The notes beneath the pieces were generated by a model, which worked only from the letters and a program-made list of their open reading frames with translations, had not been told where the DNA came from and did no database searches. From NCBI RefSeq assembly GCF_015209505.1, contig NZ_JADEYC010000014.1, positions 1 to 64,000 on the forward strand: 64,000 nucleotides of DNA. Direction: 5' to 3'. The DNA is from Saccharopolyspora montiporae. Its GTDB lineage: Bacteria > Actinomycetota > Actinomycetes > Mycobacteriales > Pseudonocardiaceae. Each line of letters opens with the position of its first letter. Position 1 is the stretch's first letter. The position numbers were made by a program, and so were the translations under genes. Shown here in pieces: positions 40,563 through 51,135 of this stretch.

Positions 40563-43500
40563 TCAGTTCCCGCCGTCGTCCGCGGTGGCCTGGTCCTGGA
40601 AGCCCGGGATGTCCGTGCGGTCGTCGGACGTGGGCACGTCTCCCGGCAGCTGCAGCGACTTGGCCAGCGCACCGGGACTCCACGTGCCCCAGTGCGTCTC
40701 GGTGCGCAGCTCCAGCGCGGCCTCCGCGGGCAACGCATCCGGCTCGTACGGGTCGACCCGGTACAGCGAGCCCCAGTCGGTCTCGGTGTCCCCGCGCAGG
40801 TACGTCGGCAGTTCCTGCACGCTGGCGGCCACGGTCATCCAGCCGAACGGACCGCCGGCGTCCGGGGACGACCAGCCCATCCCGATGTCCCGGACCTCGG
40901 CGCCCGCCGCCACGCGGAACTTCGGCATCTCGGCGATCCCGTCGTACAGCCCGGAGATCCGCAGGCACGGGTGCACCAGGGCCGCTGGCCACTCGACGAA
41001 CGTCGGATCGTCGCCCACGACCGCGGTCATCTGCTCCAGCTGCGGCACGCGCGGGGCGCTGACCGCCAACCAGCCGCCGGTGCTCACCGCGTGGTCGACG
41101 GCGACCACGCGCATCATGGTGGCGCCCTCGGCCTGTTCGCCCAGCATCTCCCGGTGATCCCGCCAGCGCGGTGCGCCGGGCTGGACGATCCCGCTGCGCC
41201 CGGTCACCTCGAAGCCGTTCTCGGTCTCCCGGCCGAATTCGTAGGTCACCGAGTTCGCTCCGGACTCCACTCCCGCGATGCTGAGCACCACGGGAAGCTC
41301 GCCGTCCACCGCCTGCTGCGGCAGCTCGTACCACGGCGTGCGGAGCTCGCCGGTGCCCGAACCGGAATCGTCGTAGGAGCCCCAGACCGGTGCTTCCGGG
41401 CCGCCGAACCGGTGCGGCGGCTGCCAGTCCGGTTCCTCCGGATCGGCCGGGTTCTCCTGCGGCACACCGGGTTCGCGGAAGCCGTCCTGCTTCTCGCGCA
41501 GGTACTCGTCGGCGGTCTCGGAGTCGGCGAGCCGTTCCGGCGGCACCTTCAGCGCGGGATCCGCGGTCGGCGCGGCGGTACCGGGTTGCTGCGCGGCGGG
41601 CCGCAGGATCCCGGCCTTGGGATCGGTCTCCACCGAGATGTAGTCGGACAGCCCACAGCTGGATCCGGTCAGCTGCTTGATGTTGTCCGTGCCCAGCGAG
41701 TACGTGTCCGGGCGCTCCTGGATCACCTTGCCGAACGCGGCCAGCTCGCCGAGCACCATCAGCGCGCACAGCACGGACAGCGGGGCGGTGCCCAGGCGCA
41801 GCGCCCGGCTCTGCCGTTCCCGCCCGCTCCAGCTCTCGTCGACGACCTTCGGGTTGTTCTCGTCGATGCGCAGGTGCTCGACCAGCGCGACGATCCCGGC
41901 GACCGCGGCCACCAGCAGGAACAGCGTGCTGAAGTTGTATCCCTGGAACGACGGCGGTTTGTCGAACCACGGCACGCCCCAGCCGGACACGTACCACCAG
42001 GCGTTCGGGCCGGTGGCGGCGAAAGCGAGGATCACCATCAACCCGGCCACGAACGCCGCCCGGTTGCGCCGCGAGCGCAGCACGGTCGTCGTGGTGGCCA
42101 GCGCGGTCAGCGCCGCGAGCGCTCCGCCGAAGGCGGCGAAGATGCCGAAGTGGTGCGTGTGCTTGGTGGGCGTGACCGCGAGCACCGCGAAGCCCATCGC
42201 CGTGATCGCCAACAGCCTGCGGCTGGGACCCAGCGCCGCCCCGCGGATGCGGCTGCGGCGCAGCAGAACCACCGCGCAGGTCACCAGGCACAGCATGACC
42301 AGCAGCACCGGGAAGCGGCGGGTCAGCGAACCGTCGGGGGTGGGGCTGAACAGCAGGTCGTAGCGGCTCAGTTCCTCGTACCAGCGCCCGTGCGGGCCGA
42401 ACTCGGTCTTGAGGTCCATGGAGTCCATCACCGACTGCCAGGTCTGGTCGGCGAACACCACGACGAGGATCACGAAGCCGGACGCGGCCAGCGGCGCGAG
42501 CACCGGCAGCCAGCCGAACTCCCGGGCGCGCTTGCGCACCAGCCGGTAGAGCGGCTTGATCGCGGCGATGAACGGTGCGACCGCCACAAGCCCGTGCGGG
42601 TTCACCCCGACCGAGAACGCCGCGGCGACCAGGCCCAGCGCGGCGGGCATCAGCCTGCTGGTCGCCACCGCGCGCTCCACGGCGCACAGCGCCAGCAGCG
42701 AGCACAGCACCACGACCGGTTCGGCGCGCAGCCCGTTGTTGTACGGCAGCCAGAACGCCAGGAACACCCCGGCCGCGGCCCAGCCGGCCGCGTTGCTGCG
42801 CCGGACCCGCTGGCCGAGTCGCGGCATGACCTCGCGGCTGATCAGCAGCCAGCTCACGATGCCCATGAGCAGGGCGGGCAGCCGGACCCAAGGAGTTGCG
42901 GTGGATATCTGCACCCACAGCGCGTAGAGCTCGTAGAACCAGCCGAACGGCGATTCCGGATTGGCGAACCACCGGTAGTAGTTGCTGACGTACCCGGCGC
43001 TCTCCCGCGACCGGATCATGTTCAGCACGTATCCGTCGTCCGAGGTCATGGCGCCGATGAGCCACCAGGCGCCGAGCGTGGCGTAGACCGCGCCGTCGCG
43101 CAGCGTCGGCTTCCACCACTTGCGCGGGACCAACCGCACCGACTGGCGCCGGGCCAGCACGTCCAGCCGCCGCAGGCAGACGATCGATCCGGCGAAGGCC
43201 GCCACCGCGCCGAGCATCACCGCGATCTTCAGCGGTGTGGCGTAGCTGGCGAACCGGTTGTCCACGCGGGCTTCGAACGAGACGCCGCTGATGTCATCGG
43301 CGGCGGCGTCCAGTTCGGAGAAGATGCCGGTCAGCTGCGGGCGCTGGTCGCCGCGCATCTCGACCCACTCGGTGCCGTCGATGGTGGCGGTGGTGCCCTC
43401 GGCGTCCGCGCGCAGCGCGATCGAGCAGTCACCGGGCGGTAGCGCCTCGGTGGCCACCTGCTGGCCCTGGGACAGCAGCACCGCCTGCCCGCCGTCGACC

Positions 43501-43808
43501 TGCAGGCCCAGCCCGGTCAGGCTGCCGTAGTCCGAGGACGGGGGATTGGTGCTCAGCAGCGTCGCCGGCCCGTCGGTGCGCGCGTCCAGGCTGCGCGCCG
43601 CCGAGCACGGCGTCTCGGACTCCAGCCACAGCGGCGAGTACGAGACCAGGGGGGCCGAGACGGATCGGGTGCCCTGCTCCGTCGGCCACTTCAGCGTGCC
43701 CACGTCGTGGTTGACCGGGAGGAAGGGGACGAGCAGCGCCAGCACGGCGCCGACGAGTCCGAATATCGTGGCGAGCAGCCGAAGTTTCTTGGCCGACTGA
43801 GTGTGCAC
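40563..43808 (-). CDS. Cell-wall arabinosyltransferase (EmbA/B/C family)
   Basis: A 1081-aa GT-C glycosyltransferase that adds arabinofuranose from decaprenyl-phospho-arabinose to cell-wall arabinan. The N-terminal helix leads to an extracytoplasmic domain. The family motif MTSDDGYVLNMIRS, with its catalytic DD, and YVSNYYRWFANPESPFGW follow. There are about 13-15 membrane helices, and the last 430 residues form a carbohydrate-binding-like domain. The start is GTG 43808; TATGGT lies 8 nt upstream and no ribosome site is seen. Only one emb gene is present, so its exact type cannot be assigned. It indicates an arabinogalactan-type wall. Confidence 0.92.
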   Translation of the reverse strand: MHTQSAKKLRLLATIFGLVGAVLALLVPFLPVNHDVGTLKWPTEQGTRSVSAPLVSYSPLWLESETPCSAARSLDARTDGPATLLSTNPPSSDYGSLTGLGLQVDGGQAVLLSQGQQVATEALPPGDCSIALRADAEGTTATIDGTEWVEMRGDQRPQLTGIFSELDAAADDISGVSFEARVDNRFASYATPLKIAVMLGAVAAFAGSIVCLRRLDVLARRQSVRLVPRKWWKPTLRDGAVYATLGAWWLIGAMTSDDGYVLNMIRSRESAGYVSNYYRWFANPESPFGWFYELYALWVQISTATPWVRLPALLMGIVSWLLISREVMPRLGQRVRRSNAAGWAAAGVFLAFWLPYNNGLRAEPVVVLCSLLALCAVERAVATSRLMPAALGLVAAAFSVGVNPHGLVAVAPFIAAIKPLYRLVRKRAREFGWLPVLAPLAASGFVILVVVFADQTWQSVMDSMDLKTEFGPHGRWYEELSRYDLLFSPTPDGSLTRRFPVLLVMLCLVTCAVVLLRRSRIRGAALGPSRRLLAITAMGFAVLAVTPTKHTHHFGIFAAFGGALAALTALATTTTVLRSRRNRAAFVAGLMVILAFAATGPNAWWYVSGWGVPWFDKPPSFQGYNFSTLFLLVAAVAGIVALVEHLRIDENNPKVVDESWSGRERQSRALRLGTAPLSVLCALMVLGELAAFGKVIQERPDTYSLGTDNIKQLTGSSCGLSDYISVETDPKAGILRPAAQQPGTAAPTADPALKVPPERLADSETADEYLREKQDGFREPGVPQENPADPEEPDWQPPHRFGGPEAPVWGSYDDSGSGTGELRTPWYELPQQAVDGELPVVLSIAGVESGANSVTYEFGRETENGFEVTGRSGIVQPGAPRWRDHREMLGEQAEGATMMRVVAVDHAVSTGGWLAVSAPRVPQLEQMTAVVGDDPTFVEWPAALVHPCLRISGLYDGIAEMPKFRVAAGAEVRDIGMGWSSPDAGGPFGWMTVAASVQELPTYLRGDTETDWGSLYRVDPYEPDALPAEAALELRTETHWGTWSPGALAKSLQLPGDVPTSDDRTDIPGFQDQATADDGGN

Positions 43809-43816
43809 GGGTGGAA

Positions 43817-43822
43817 ACCATA
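43817..43822 (-). promoter_or_regulatory. Candidate leaderless -10 (TATGGT) for emb
   Basis: On the minus strand TATGGT ends 8 nt before the GTG at 43808, slightly longer than the 6-7 nt of the other cases. No Shine-Dalgarno sequence is present. Confidence 0.4.
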
Positions 43823-44014
43823 CGGGCGTTGATCGTCCTGCCCGGGCGCACCCCTGCGTGCGTTCTCGAACGCGGGTTCGGCCGTGCCGCGGGTCTTGTC
43901 CGCCCTGCGCTGCCCGCACCCGATCCGGCGGAGGGCGTAGGCTGGGAGAGTCGGTCGCCCGTGCTCGGCGGGCATCCGCGAACCCCGCCCGGTCGAAGTC
44001 GCGGGGGCGGTCTG

Positions 44015-44225
44015 TATGATGGTTGAGAACTTCTCGCCGCCGGACGTGCGGAGAGGCTAAACGCCTGTTGAGGCCCCGATGGCCTGCGCTGATCGGCTGT
44101 CGAGACAGGAATCCACCGAGACGCTGCACCAGCGGCGTGGTAGGAATCCCCGGCCGAGGTCGGGGTGGACGTCCGCCGCAAACCTGGTGAAGTAGCGAAA
44201 CCGAGCAGCAGGAGACTTCCGACTC
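44015..44225 (+). promoter_or_regulatory. rplU promoter (TATGAT) and long 5' leader
   Basis: TATGAT at 44015-44020 is a near-consensus -10. It would give a leader of about 200 nt before the rplU ATG. The leader has several GC-rich inverted segments, for example CCCCG...CGGGG around 44147-44165. A long structured leader fits autogenous control by L21, but I do not recognise the exact fold. The stretch from 43823 to 44014 shows nothing else. Confidence 0.5.
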
Positions 44226-44534
44226 ATGTACGCGATCGTCAAGACCGGCGGCAAGCAGTACAAGGTGGCTGTCGGGGACGTCGTCGAGGTCGAGAAGCTC
44301 GATGGCGAGCTGGGCTCCGAGGTCACTTTTCCGGCGCTTCTGGTCGTCGACGGCTCCGATGTCACCGCCGACGCCGACGCGCTCTCCAAGGTGGCGGTGA
44401 CCGGCAAGCTGGTCGAGCAGACCAAGGGCCCCAAGATCCGCATCCACAAGTTCAAGAACAAGACCGGCTACCACAAGCGGCAGGGACACCGGCAGAAGCT
44501 GACCCGGGTCGAGGTCACCGGCATCAACAAGTGA
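44226..44534 (+). CDS. rplU: 50S ribosomal protein L21
   Basis: A 102-aa large-subunit protein starting [18 protein letters not shown], the family signature, and ending with the basic [20 protein letters not shown] motif. ATG 44226 has AGGAGA further upstream than usual (about 12 nt). It heads the conserved rplU-rpmA-obgE unit. Length is standard. Confidence 0.97.
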   Translation: MYAIVKTGGKQYKVAVGDVVEVEKLDGELGSEVTFPALLVVDGSDVTADADALSKVAVTGKLVEQTKGPKIRIHKFKNKTGYHKRQGHRQKLTRVEVTGINK

Positions 44535-44548
44535 GGACTTGAGCAGCC

Positions 44549-44806
44549 ATGTCAACCAAGAAGGGCGCATCGAACTCCCGCAACGGCCGCGATTCGAACC
44601 CGAAGTACCTCGGGGTGAAGCGCTTCGGTGGCGAGGTCGTCAACGCCGGTGAGATCCTGATCCGCCAGCGTGGCACCAAGTTCCACCCCGGGGCGAACGT
44701 CGGCCGCGGCAAGGACGACACGTTGTTCGCGCTGTCCACGGGCACGGTCCTGTTCGGTCGCTACCGCGGCCGCAAGGCGATCAGCGTGGAGCCGGCCGAG
44801 AGCTGA
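44549..44806 (+). CDS. rpmA: 50S ribosomal protein L27
   Basis: An 85-aa protein near the peptidyl-transferase centre. It begins [19 protein letters not shown], so it lacks the N-terminal cleavable extension of Firmicutes L27. The blocks [18 protein letters not shown] and [11 protein letters not shown] are typical. It lies 14 bp after rplU and ends before a strong terminator, so rplU-rpmA forms a unit separate from obgE. Confidence 0.97.
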   Translation: MSTKKGASNSRNGRDSNPKYLGVKRFGGEVVNAGEILIRQRGTKFHPGANVGRGKDDTLFALSTGTVLFGRYRGRKAISVEPAES

Positions 44807-44831
44807 CCCGCTCTCGGCAACGAGTACCTCC

Positions 44832-44879
44832 CGACGAGGGGCGGGTCCGGTTCGTCCGGCCCGCCCCTCGTCGTTTTTT
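44832..44879 (+). terminator. Intrinsic terminator after rpmA
   Basis: A perfect 14-bp stem (44832-44845 with 44860-44873) is followed at once by six T residues (44874-44879). It is the only hairpin in the window with a classical T-tract. Confidence 0.92.
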
Positions 44880-44972
44880 CGTCGCGCATCCGGTGCGCCG
44901 CGGTTCGCCGAACCGCGACCCACGTCCGACCGCGGCCCCGTGCAAGAGCAGTCCGATCATCCTGGAGGCATC

Positions 44973-46466
44973 GTGTCCCGGTTCGTTGACCGCGTGACGA
45001 TCAACGTCGCGGCGGGTTCCGGCGGCAACGGCTGCGCGTCGGTGCATCGGGAGAAGTTCAAGCCGCTCGGCGGGCCGGACGGCGGCAACGGCGGCCGGGG
45101 CGGGGACGTCCGCCTGGTCGTCGATCCCGGGGTGCACACCCTGCTGGACTTCCACTACCGGCCGAACCTGCGCGCCCAGAACGGCAAGTTCGGGCGGGGC
45201 AGCATGCGCAACGGCGCGGTCGGCGACGACCTCGTGCTGCCCGTGCCGGACGGGACGGTGGTGCTCGACCGGGACGGCGAGGTGGTGGCCGATCTGGTGG
45301 GTACCGGCACGACGTTCGTGGCCGCGGAGGGCGGTCGCGGTGGTCTCGGCAACGCGGCGCTGGCCTCCCGCGCGCGCAAGGCGCCCGGTTTCGCGCTGTT
45401 CGGCGAGCCCGGCGACGAGCTCGAACTGGTGCTGGAGCTCAAGTCGGTCGCCGACGTGGGCCTGGTGGGCTTTCCCTCTGCGGGCAAGTCGTCGCTGATC
45501 TCGGTGCTGTCCGCGGCCCGCCCGAAGATCGCCGACTACCCGTTCACCACGCTGGTGCCGAACCTGGGCGTGGTCACCGCGGGCGAGACCGTGTTCACGG
45601 TCGCCGACGTGCCGGGGCTGATCCCGGGCGCCAGCCAGGGCCGCGGTCTCGGGCTGGAGTTCTTGCGGCACGTCGAGCGCTGTGCGGTGCTGGTGCACGT
45701 CGTCGACTGCGCCACGCTGGAACCGGGCCGGGACCCGATGTCCGATGTCGACGCGCTGGAGGCCGAGCTGGCCGAGTACGCGCCCGCCCTGCAGGCCGAG
45801 GACGGTGCGGACCTGGCCTCCCGCCCGCGCATCGTCGTGCTCAACAAGGTGGACGTGCCCGAGGCCCGCGAGCTGGCCGACCTGGTCCGGCCGGACTTCG
45901 CCGAGCGGGGCTGGCCGGTGTTCGAGATCTCCACCGCCTCGCGGGACGGGCTGGCCGAACTCGGTTTCGCGATGGCCGCCGAGGTGGAGCGCTACCGGGA
46001 GCAGCTGCCGCCGTCGCAGCCGGCGCGCGTGGTGGTGCGACCGACCGCCGTCGACGACCGGGCCGACTTCACCGTGGAGACCGATGCGGAGGACCCGGAG
46101 GCGTTCGTGGTGCGCGGGCGCAAGCCGGAGCGCTGGGTGCGGCAGACCGACTTCGACAACGACGAGGCCATCGGCTTCCTGGCCGACCGGCTGGCCAAGA
46201 TCGGGGTGGAGGAGGAGTTGGCCGCGCGCGGCGCCGAGCCGGGCAGCCAGGTCACCATCGGCGGCGTGACCTTCGACTGGGAGCCGTCCACCCCCGCCGG
46301 GATCGCCGCCATGCACGGCAACCGCGGCACGGATGAGCGCATGGACCGCAACGACCGGGTCCGCGCTGATGAGCGCAAGGCGGCCAAGAAGGCCCGCCGG
46401 ACCTCGCTGAACGAGCACGGCGAGTACGTGGGCGGGGACGACGAGCCCGATGAGGAGGACCGGTGA
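44973..46466 (+). CDS. obgE: Obg GTPase
   Basis: A 497-aa essential GTPase in ribosome assembly and stress control. The N-terminal glycine-rich Obg fold ([32 protein letters not shown]) is followed by the G domain (G1 [10 protein letters not shown]3 DVPGL, G4 NKVD) and the OCT domain with [17 protein letters not shown]. The C-terminus is a charged, lysine- then acid-rich tail. GTG 44973 follows GGAGG. The stop overlaps the proB start. Confidence 0.97.
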   Translation: MSRFVDRVTINVAAGSGGNGCASVHREKFKPLGGPDGGNGGRGGDVRLVVDPGVHTLLDFHYRPNLRAQNGKFGRGSMRNGAVGDDLVLPVPDGTVVLDRDGEVVADLVGTGTTFVAAEGGRGGLGNAALASRARKAPGFALFGEPGDELELVLELKSVADVGLVGFPSAGKSSLISVLSAARPKIADYPFTTLVPNLGVVTAGETVFTVADVPGLIPGASQGRGLGLEFLRHVERCAVLVHVVDCATLEPGRDPMSDVDALEAELAEYAPALQAEDGADLASRPRIVVLNKVDVPEARELADLVRPDFAERGWPVFEISTASRDGLAELGFAMAAEVERYREQLPPSQPARVVVRPTAVDDRADFTVETDAEDPEAFVVRGRKPERWVRQTDFDNDEAIGFLADRLAKIGVEEELAARGAEPGSQVTIGGVTFDWEPSTPAGIAAMHGNRGTDERMDRNDRVRADERKAAKKARRTSLNEHGEYVGGDDEPDEEDR

Positions 46467-47602
46467 CCGCCGAGCTCTCGCCCGCCCGGCAGGCGGTGGC
46501 GGCGGCGCAGCGGATCGTGGTCAAGGTCGGTTCCTCCTCGTTGACCACGGCGCACGACGGTTTGGATACCGAGCGGTTGTCCGCGCTGGTGGACGCGGTG
46601 GCCGGGCGGGTCGCCGCGGGCGGCCAGGTCGTGCTGGTCTCCTCCGGTGCCATCGCTGCGGGACTCGCCCCGCTCGGGCTGCGGCGCAAGCCCAAGGACC
46701 TGGCCACCAAGCAGGCGGCGGCCAGTGTCGGGCAAGAGGCGCTGGCCCGCGCTTACGCGGAGTCCTTCACCCGGTACGGGCTGGTGGCCGCCCAAGTGCT
46801 GCTGACCGCGGATGACGTGGTGCGGCGGGTGCACTACCGCAACGCGCAGCGCACGTTGAACCGGCTGCTCGGGCTGGGCGCGGTCCCGGTGGTCAACGAG
46901 AACGACACGGTGGCCACCACCGAGATCCGGTTCGGGGACAACGACCGCCTCGCGGCGCTGGTCGCGCATCTCGTGGGTGCGGACGCCCTGGTTCTGCTGT
47001 CCGATGTGGACGCGCTGTACGACGGGGATCCGCGCGGTGGCGGTGCTTCCGCGATCACCGAGGTGAACGGCCCCGCCGATATGGCCGGGGTGGACGCCGG
47101 GAGCACCGGCTCGTCCGGGGTCGGCACCGGCGGGATGGCGTCCAAGGTCGGGGCCGCGCGGCTCGCCTGTTCGTCCGGGATCCCGGTGCTGCTGACCTCC
47201 TCCCGGTTGGCCGACTCGGCGCTGGGTGCCGCGGATGTCGGCACGGCGTTCGCCGCCACCGGATCGCGGATGTCGGCACGCCGCTTCTGGTTGGCGCACG
47301 CCGCGGGCGCGACCGGCCGGCTGTGGCTGGACGACGGGGCCGTGGCCGCGGTGGTGGACGGCCGGCGTTCGCTGCTGCCCGCGGGAGTGACCGCGGTGGA
47401 GGGCTCGTTCGACGGCGGCGACGTCGTGGAACTCGTCGACCCGGCCGGTGTGCTGGTGGCGCGTGGCGTGGTCGCCTACGACGCCGCCGAGCTGCCCGAC
47501 CTGGTCGGCCGGTCCACGCACGACCTGCCGCCCGAGCAGCGGCGCGAGGTGGTGCACGCCGACGACCTGGTGGCGATGCGCAGGCCCGTCCGTACCGCCT
47601 GA
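46463..47602 (+). CDS. proB: Glutamate 5-kinase
   Basis: A 379-aa enzyme phosphorylating glutamate in the first step of proline synthesis. It has an amino-acid kinase domain ([41 protein letters not shown]) and a C-terminal PUA domain (about 290-370). GTG 46463 overlaps the obgE stop (GTGA), with GAGGAGG upstream. The product goes to ProA, encoded at 49823 beyond an opposing helicase gene. Confidence 0.96.
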   Translation: MTAELSPARQAVAAAQRIVVKVGSSSLTTAHDGLDTERLSALVDAVAGRVAAGGQVVLVSSGAIAAGLAPLGLRRKPKDLATKQAAASVGQEALARAYAESFTRYGLVAAQVLLTADDVVRRVHYRNAQRTLNRLLGLGAVPVVNENDTVATTEIRFGDNDRLAALVAHLVGADALVLLSDVDALYDGDPRGGGASAITEVNGPADMAGVDAGSTGSSGVGTGGMASKVGAARLACSSGIPVLLTSSRLADSALGAADVGTAFAATGSRMSARRFWLAHAAGATGRLWLDDGAVAAVVDGRRSLLPAGVTAVEGSFDGGDVVELVDPAGVLVARGVVAYDAAELPDLVGRSTHDLPPEQRREVVHADDLVAMRRPVRTA

Positions 47603-47612
47603 TCGGCCGGGA

Positions 47613-49730
47613 TCACCCGGTCGTGGCCAGCGCGAACGGCAACACCGCCGGTGCTCCGGCTCGGCGCAGGGAGCGGCCCACCACCGCCGAGGTCCATCCG
47701 GTGTCGCTGAGGTCGTCCACCAGCAGGACCGGTCCGCCCACCTCGGGCAGCCGTGCGGACAGCTCCTCCGGGACCCGGAGCCGGTTCCACAGCGCGGCTA
47801 CCCGCTGAGCGCTGTTGCTCGGCCGCGGCGGGGCCGCGTGCGGGTCCGGGACGACCTCGCCGAGCAGCGGCAGCCTGCCCACCGCGGCGATGCGTTCCGC
47901 GATGCTGCGTACCAGGACCGGGCGGGTGCGCGAACCGATCGCCACGACGCCGACCGGGCGCTGCGACCAGTCCCACGCCGCCAGCACCTGCACGCAGGCC
48001 TGGAACAGGTCCTCGGGCAGCGGCTGGTCGGCGGCCGCCGGGCCGAGCAGGTCGCGCAACCGGTTCCCGCGGCCGATGTCGGTGAGCCGCCCGACCGCGC
48101 GCCCCGGTTCGGTGAGCTCGTCGGCGGAGAGCCTGCCGGACACCTCGACGCCGAGCTCGGACATCCCGGACGGCCACATCTTCCGCGGCGCCAGTTCCAC
48201 CCCGGGCCGGTCCAGCCGGTCCCGCGCCTGCTGCACCGCCTGTTCGTCGACCTGCGCCGAGTACCCGGACCCGGTGCAGTTGTCGCACCGCCCGCACGGC
48301 GCGGCCTCGGGGTCGTCCAGCCGCTTGCGCAGGAACTCCAGCCGGCAGTCGTCGGTGTCCTGGTACTGCAGCATCGCGGCTTGCTCGGCTTCGCGTTCGG
48401 CGGCGATGCGCTCGTAGCGCTGCCCGTCGTAGTGCCACGGCTCGCCGGTGGCCTCCCAGCCGCCCTTGACCCGGCGCACCGCACCGTCCACGTCGAGCAC
48501 CTTGAGCACCATCTCCAGCCGGTTGCGGCCGAGCTCGACGTGCGGCTCCAGCGCCGCGGTGGACAGCGTCCCCCGGCTCTCCAGCGCCGCGAGCACCGCG
48601 CGCACGGTCCGCTCCGGCGGGAATGCCAGCGATGCGAAGTAGCTCCAGATGTCCCGGTCCTCCGGTCCGGGCAGCAGCAGCACCTCGGCCCGCCGCACAC
48701 CGCGCCCGGCACGCCCGATCTGCTGGTAGTACGAGATCGGGGAGGACGGTGCGCCCAGGTGCACCACGAACCCGAGGTCGGGCTTGTCGAAGCCCATCCC
48801 TAGCGCGGATGTCGCCACCAGCGCCTTGACGCGGTTGCCGAGCAGGTCCGCTTCGGCCTGCCTGCGCTCCTCGGCCTCGGTGCGCCCGGTGTAGGCGGCG
48901 ACCTGGAACCCGCGGTCGCGCAGGAACGCGGTGACCTCCTCGGCCGCGGCGACGGTCAGCGCGTAGACGATCCCGGATCCGGGCAGCTCGTCGAGGTGCT
49001 CGGCCAGCCAGGCCAACCGGGCCTGGGCCGTGGGCAGCTGCAGCACCCCGAGGCGCAGGCTCTCCCGATCCAGGCTGCCGCGCAGCACCAGGGTCTCCTC
49101 CGGCGCGGCCTCCCCGCCGACGCCGAGCTGCTCGGAGACGTCCTGCACCACGCGGTCGTTGGCGGTGGCGGTGGTGGCCAGAACCGGAACCCCGTCCGGG
49201 AGTTCGGCCAGCAGCGTGCGCAGCCTGCGGTAGTCGGGCCGGAAGTCGTGGCCCCAGTCGGAGATGCAGTGCGCCTCGTCGACCACCAGCAGGCCGGTCT
49301 CGGCGGTGAGCTGCGGCAGCACGGTGTCCCGGAAGTCCGGGTTGTTCAGCCGTTCCGGGCTGACCAGCAGCACGTCCACCTCGCCGCTGGCCACCTGCTC
49401 CTCGATGTCGGCCCACTCCTGCTGGTTGGCCGAATTGATGCTCGCCGCGTGCACACCGGCCGCCGCGGCGGCCTCGACCTGGTTGCGCATCAGCGCCAGC
49501 AGCGGGGACACGATCACCGTCGGCCCTTCGCCCAGCTCGCGCAACAGCGCGGTGGCCACGAAGTACACCGCGGACTTGCCCCAGCCGGTGCGCTGCACGA
49601 CCAGGGCGCGGCGCCGGTCGAGCACCAGCGCCCGGATCGCCTGCCACTGGTCCTCGCGCAGTTCGGCGTCCGGCCCGGCCAGCGCGCGCAGCCGCTCGTC
49701 GGCGAGTTCCCGCAAGACCTGTTCGTCCAC
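47613..49730 (-). CDS. RecQ-family DNA helicase fused to a phosphoribosyltransferase-like domain
   Basis: A 705-aa protein. The N-terminal superfamily 2 helicase has Walker [11 protein letters not shown], box [17 protein letters not shown], and motif VI QIGRAGR. A four-cysteine zinc motif follows (CRLEFLRKR...CGRCDNC). The last 200 residues end with [13 protein letters not shown], the PRPP-binding loop pattern of phosphoribosyltransferases. RecQ-PRT fusions occur in other actinobacteria. GTG 49730 is chosen because AGGA lies 8 nt upstream; 49769 is also possible. It separates proB and proA. A DNA-repair role is likely; the role of the tail is unknown. Confidence 0.88.
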   Translation of the reverse strand: MDEQVLRELADERLRALAGPDAELREDQWQAIRALVLDRRRALVVQRTGWGKSAVYFVATALLRELGEGPTVIVSPLLALMRNQVEAAAAAGVHAASINSANQQEWADIEEQVASGEVDVLLVSPERLNNPDFRDTVLPQLTAETGLLVVDEAHCISDWGHDFRPDYRRLRTLLAELPDGVPVLATTATANDRVVQDVSEQLGVGGEAAPEETLVLRGSLDRESLRLGVLQLPTAQARLAWLAEHLDELPGSGIVYALTVAAAEEVTAFLRDRGFQVAAYTGRTEAEERRQAEADLLGNRVKALVATSALGMGFDKPDLGFVVHLGAPSSPISYYQQIGRAGRGVRRAEVLLLPGPEDRDIWSYFASLAFPPERTVRAVLAALESRGTLSTAALEPHVELGRNRLEMVLKVLDVDGAVRRVKGGWEATGEPWHYDGQRYERIAAEREAEQAAMLQYQDTDDCRLEFLRKRLDDPEAAPCGRCDNCTGSGYSAQVDEQAVQQARDRLDRPGVELAPRKMWPSGMSELGVEVSGRLSADELTEPGRAVGRLTDIGRGNRLRDLLGPAAADQPLPEDLFQACVQVLAAWDWSQRPVGVVAIGSRTRPVLVRSIAERIAAVGRLPLLGEVVPDPHAAPPRPSNSAQRVAALWNRLRVPEELSARLPEVGGPVLLVDDLSDTGWTSAVVGRSLRRAGAPAVLPFALATTG

Positions 49731-49809
49731 GCCCCGATTCCTACCGGGCCACCGCTCGGGGCCGGTCACCGGGACCCGAACCTGACCGCCGGGGTGTCGC
49801 GGTGGCGAC

Positions 49810-49815
49810 TACTCT
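49810..49815 (+). promoter_or_regulatory. proA leaderless -10 (TACTCT)
   Basis: TACTCT ends 7 nt before GTG 49823. This supports 49823 over the upstream in-frame GTG at 49802. Confidence 0.6.
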
Positions 49816-49822
49816 GGGGGAC

Positions 49823-51133
49823 GTGACCACTACCGCAGCTTCTACCGATCCTGCCCGGCTGACCGGCGACGACCTGCGCGACCAGGTCCGGGACGCGGCC
49901 CGCCGCTCCCGCCGCGCTGCCGCGGGCCCGGCGCAGGCCACGCGCGCGGACAAGGACGCGCTGCTGCACGCCATGGCCGACGAGCTCGTGTCCCGCAGCG
50001 CGGAGGTCCTGGCGGCCAACGAGCGCGACGTCGCCGCGGCGCGTGAGGCCGGAACGCCCGAAGCACTCGTCGACCGGCTGCGGTTGGACGCCGACCGGAT
50101 CGCCGGGATGGCCGGCGGGCTGCGCACGGTGGCCGGGCTGCCGGATCCGGTGGGCGAGGTCGTGCGGGGCGACGTGCTGGCCAACGGGCTGCAGCTGCAG
50201 CAGGTCCGGGTGCCGCTGGGCGTCGTGGGCATCGTCTACGAGGGGCGCCCGAACGTGACCGCGGACGCGGCCGGTCTGGCGGTGAAAGCGGGCAACGCGG
50301 TGCTGCTGCGCGGTTCCTCCTCGGCCGAGCGCTCGAACACCGCGCTGGTGGCGGTGCTGTCCGAGGTGGCGGTCGCGCACGGTTTCGCCGCGGACACCAT
50401 CCAGCTGCTGCCCTGCCACGACCGGGCCACCGTGCAGCACCTGATCACCGCGCGCGGGCTGGTGGACATCGTGATTCCGCGCGGTGGTGCCGGGCTGATC
50501 TCCGCGGTGGTCGAGCAGGCGACCGTGCCGACGATCGAGACCGGAGTCGGCAACTGCCACGTCTACGTCGACGCGAGCGCGGACGTGGACACCGCGCTGC
50601 GCATCCTGCTCAACTCCAAGACCCGCCGGCCGAGCGTGTGCAACTCCGCGGAGACGGTGCTGGTGCACCGGGACATCGCCGCCGAGTTCCTGCCGCGCGC
50701 GCTCGCGGAACTCGCCTCGGCGGGCGTGACCGTGCACGGCGACGAGTCGGTGCAGGCCGTCGGGGGCTCAAACGTGGTACCCGCGGTGGACGAGGACTGG
50801 GACGCCGAGTACCTCTCGCTGGACATCGCCGCCCGGGTGGTGGAGTCGCTGCCCGCTGCGATCGAGCACATCCGTGAGCACGGTTCCGGGCACACCGAGG
50901 CGATCGTGACCACCGATGTCCGGTCGTCGCGGCGGTTCGCGGCGCAGGTGGATGCGGCGGCGGTCGCGGTGAACGCCTCGACTGCCTTCACCGACGGCGC
51001 CGAGTTCGGCATGGGCGCCGAGATCGGCATTTCCACGCAGAAGCTGCACGCCCGCGGGCCGATGGGACTGCCCGAGCTGACCTCGACGAAGTGGCTGACC
51101 TTCGGCGACGGGCACGTGCGCCCGGGGAGCTGA
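49823..51133 (+). CDS. proA: Glutamate-5-semialdehyde dehydrogenase (gamma-glutamyl phosphate reductase)
   Basis: A 436-aa NADPH-dependent enzyme for the second step of proline synthesis. The catalytic cysteine lies in [30 protein letters not shown] and the C-terminal [27 protein letters not shown] are family blocks. The start at GTG 49823 is set by the leaderless promoter. The TetR gene begins 2 bp after its stop, so the two may share a transcript. Confidence 0.96.
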   Translation: MTTTAASTDPARLTGDDLRDQVRDAARRSRRAAAGPAQATRADKDALLHAMADELVSRSAEVLAANERDVAAAREAGTPEALVDRLRLDADRIAGMAGGLRTVAGLPDPVGEVVRGDVLANGLQLQQVRVPLGVVGIVYEGRPNVTADAAGLAVKAGNAVLLRGSSSAERSNTALVAVLSEVAVAHGFAADTIQLLPCHDRATVQHLITARGLVDIVIPRGGAGLISAVVEQATVPTIETGVGNCHVYVDASADVDTALRILLNSKTRRPSVCNSAETVLVHRDIAAEFLPRALAELASAGVTVHGDESVQAVGGSNVVPAVDEDWDAEYLSLDIAARVVESLPAAIEHIREHGSGHTEAIVTTDVRSSRRFAAQVDAAAVAVNASTAFTDGAEFGMGAEIGISTQKLHARGPMGLPELTSTKWLTFGDGHVRPGS

Positions 51134-51135
51134 TC

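Noticed and set aside
37270..43119. Very long open frame on the minus strand across rne and into emb
   Set aside because: It is antisense to rne and out of frame with emb. Such frames are expected opposite GC-rich genes with strong third-position bias; the protein is a low-complexity arginine/glycine/alanine string without motifs.
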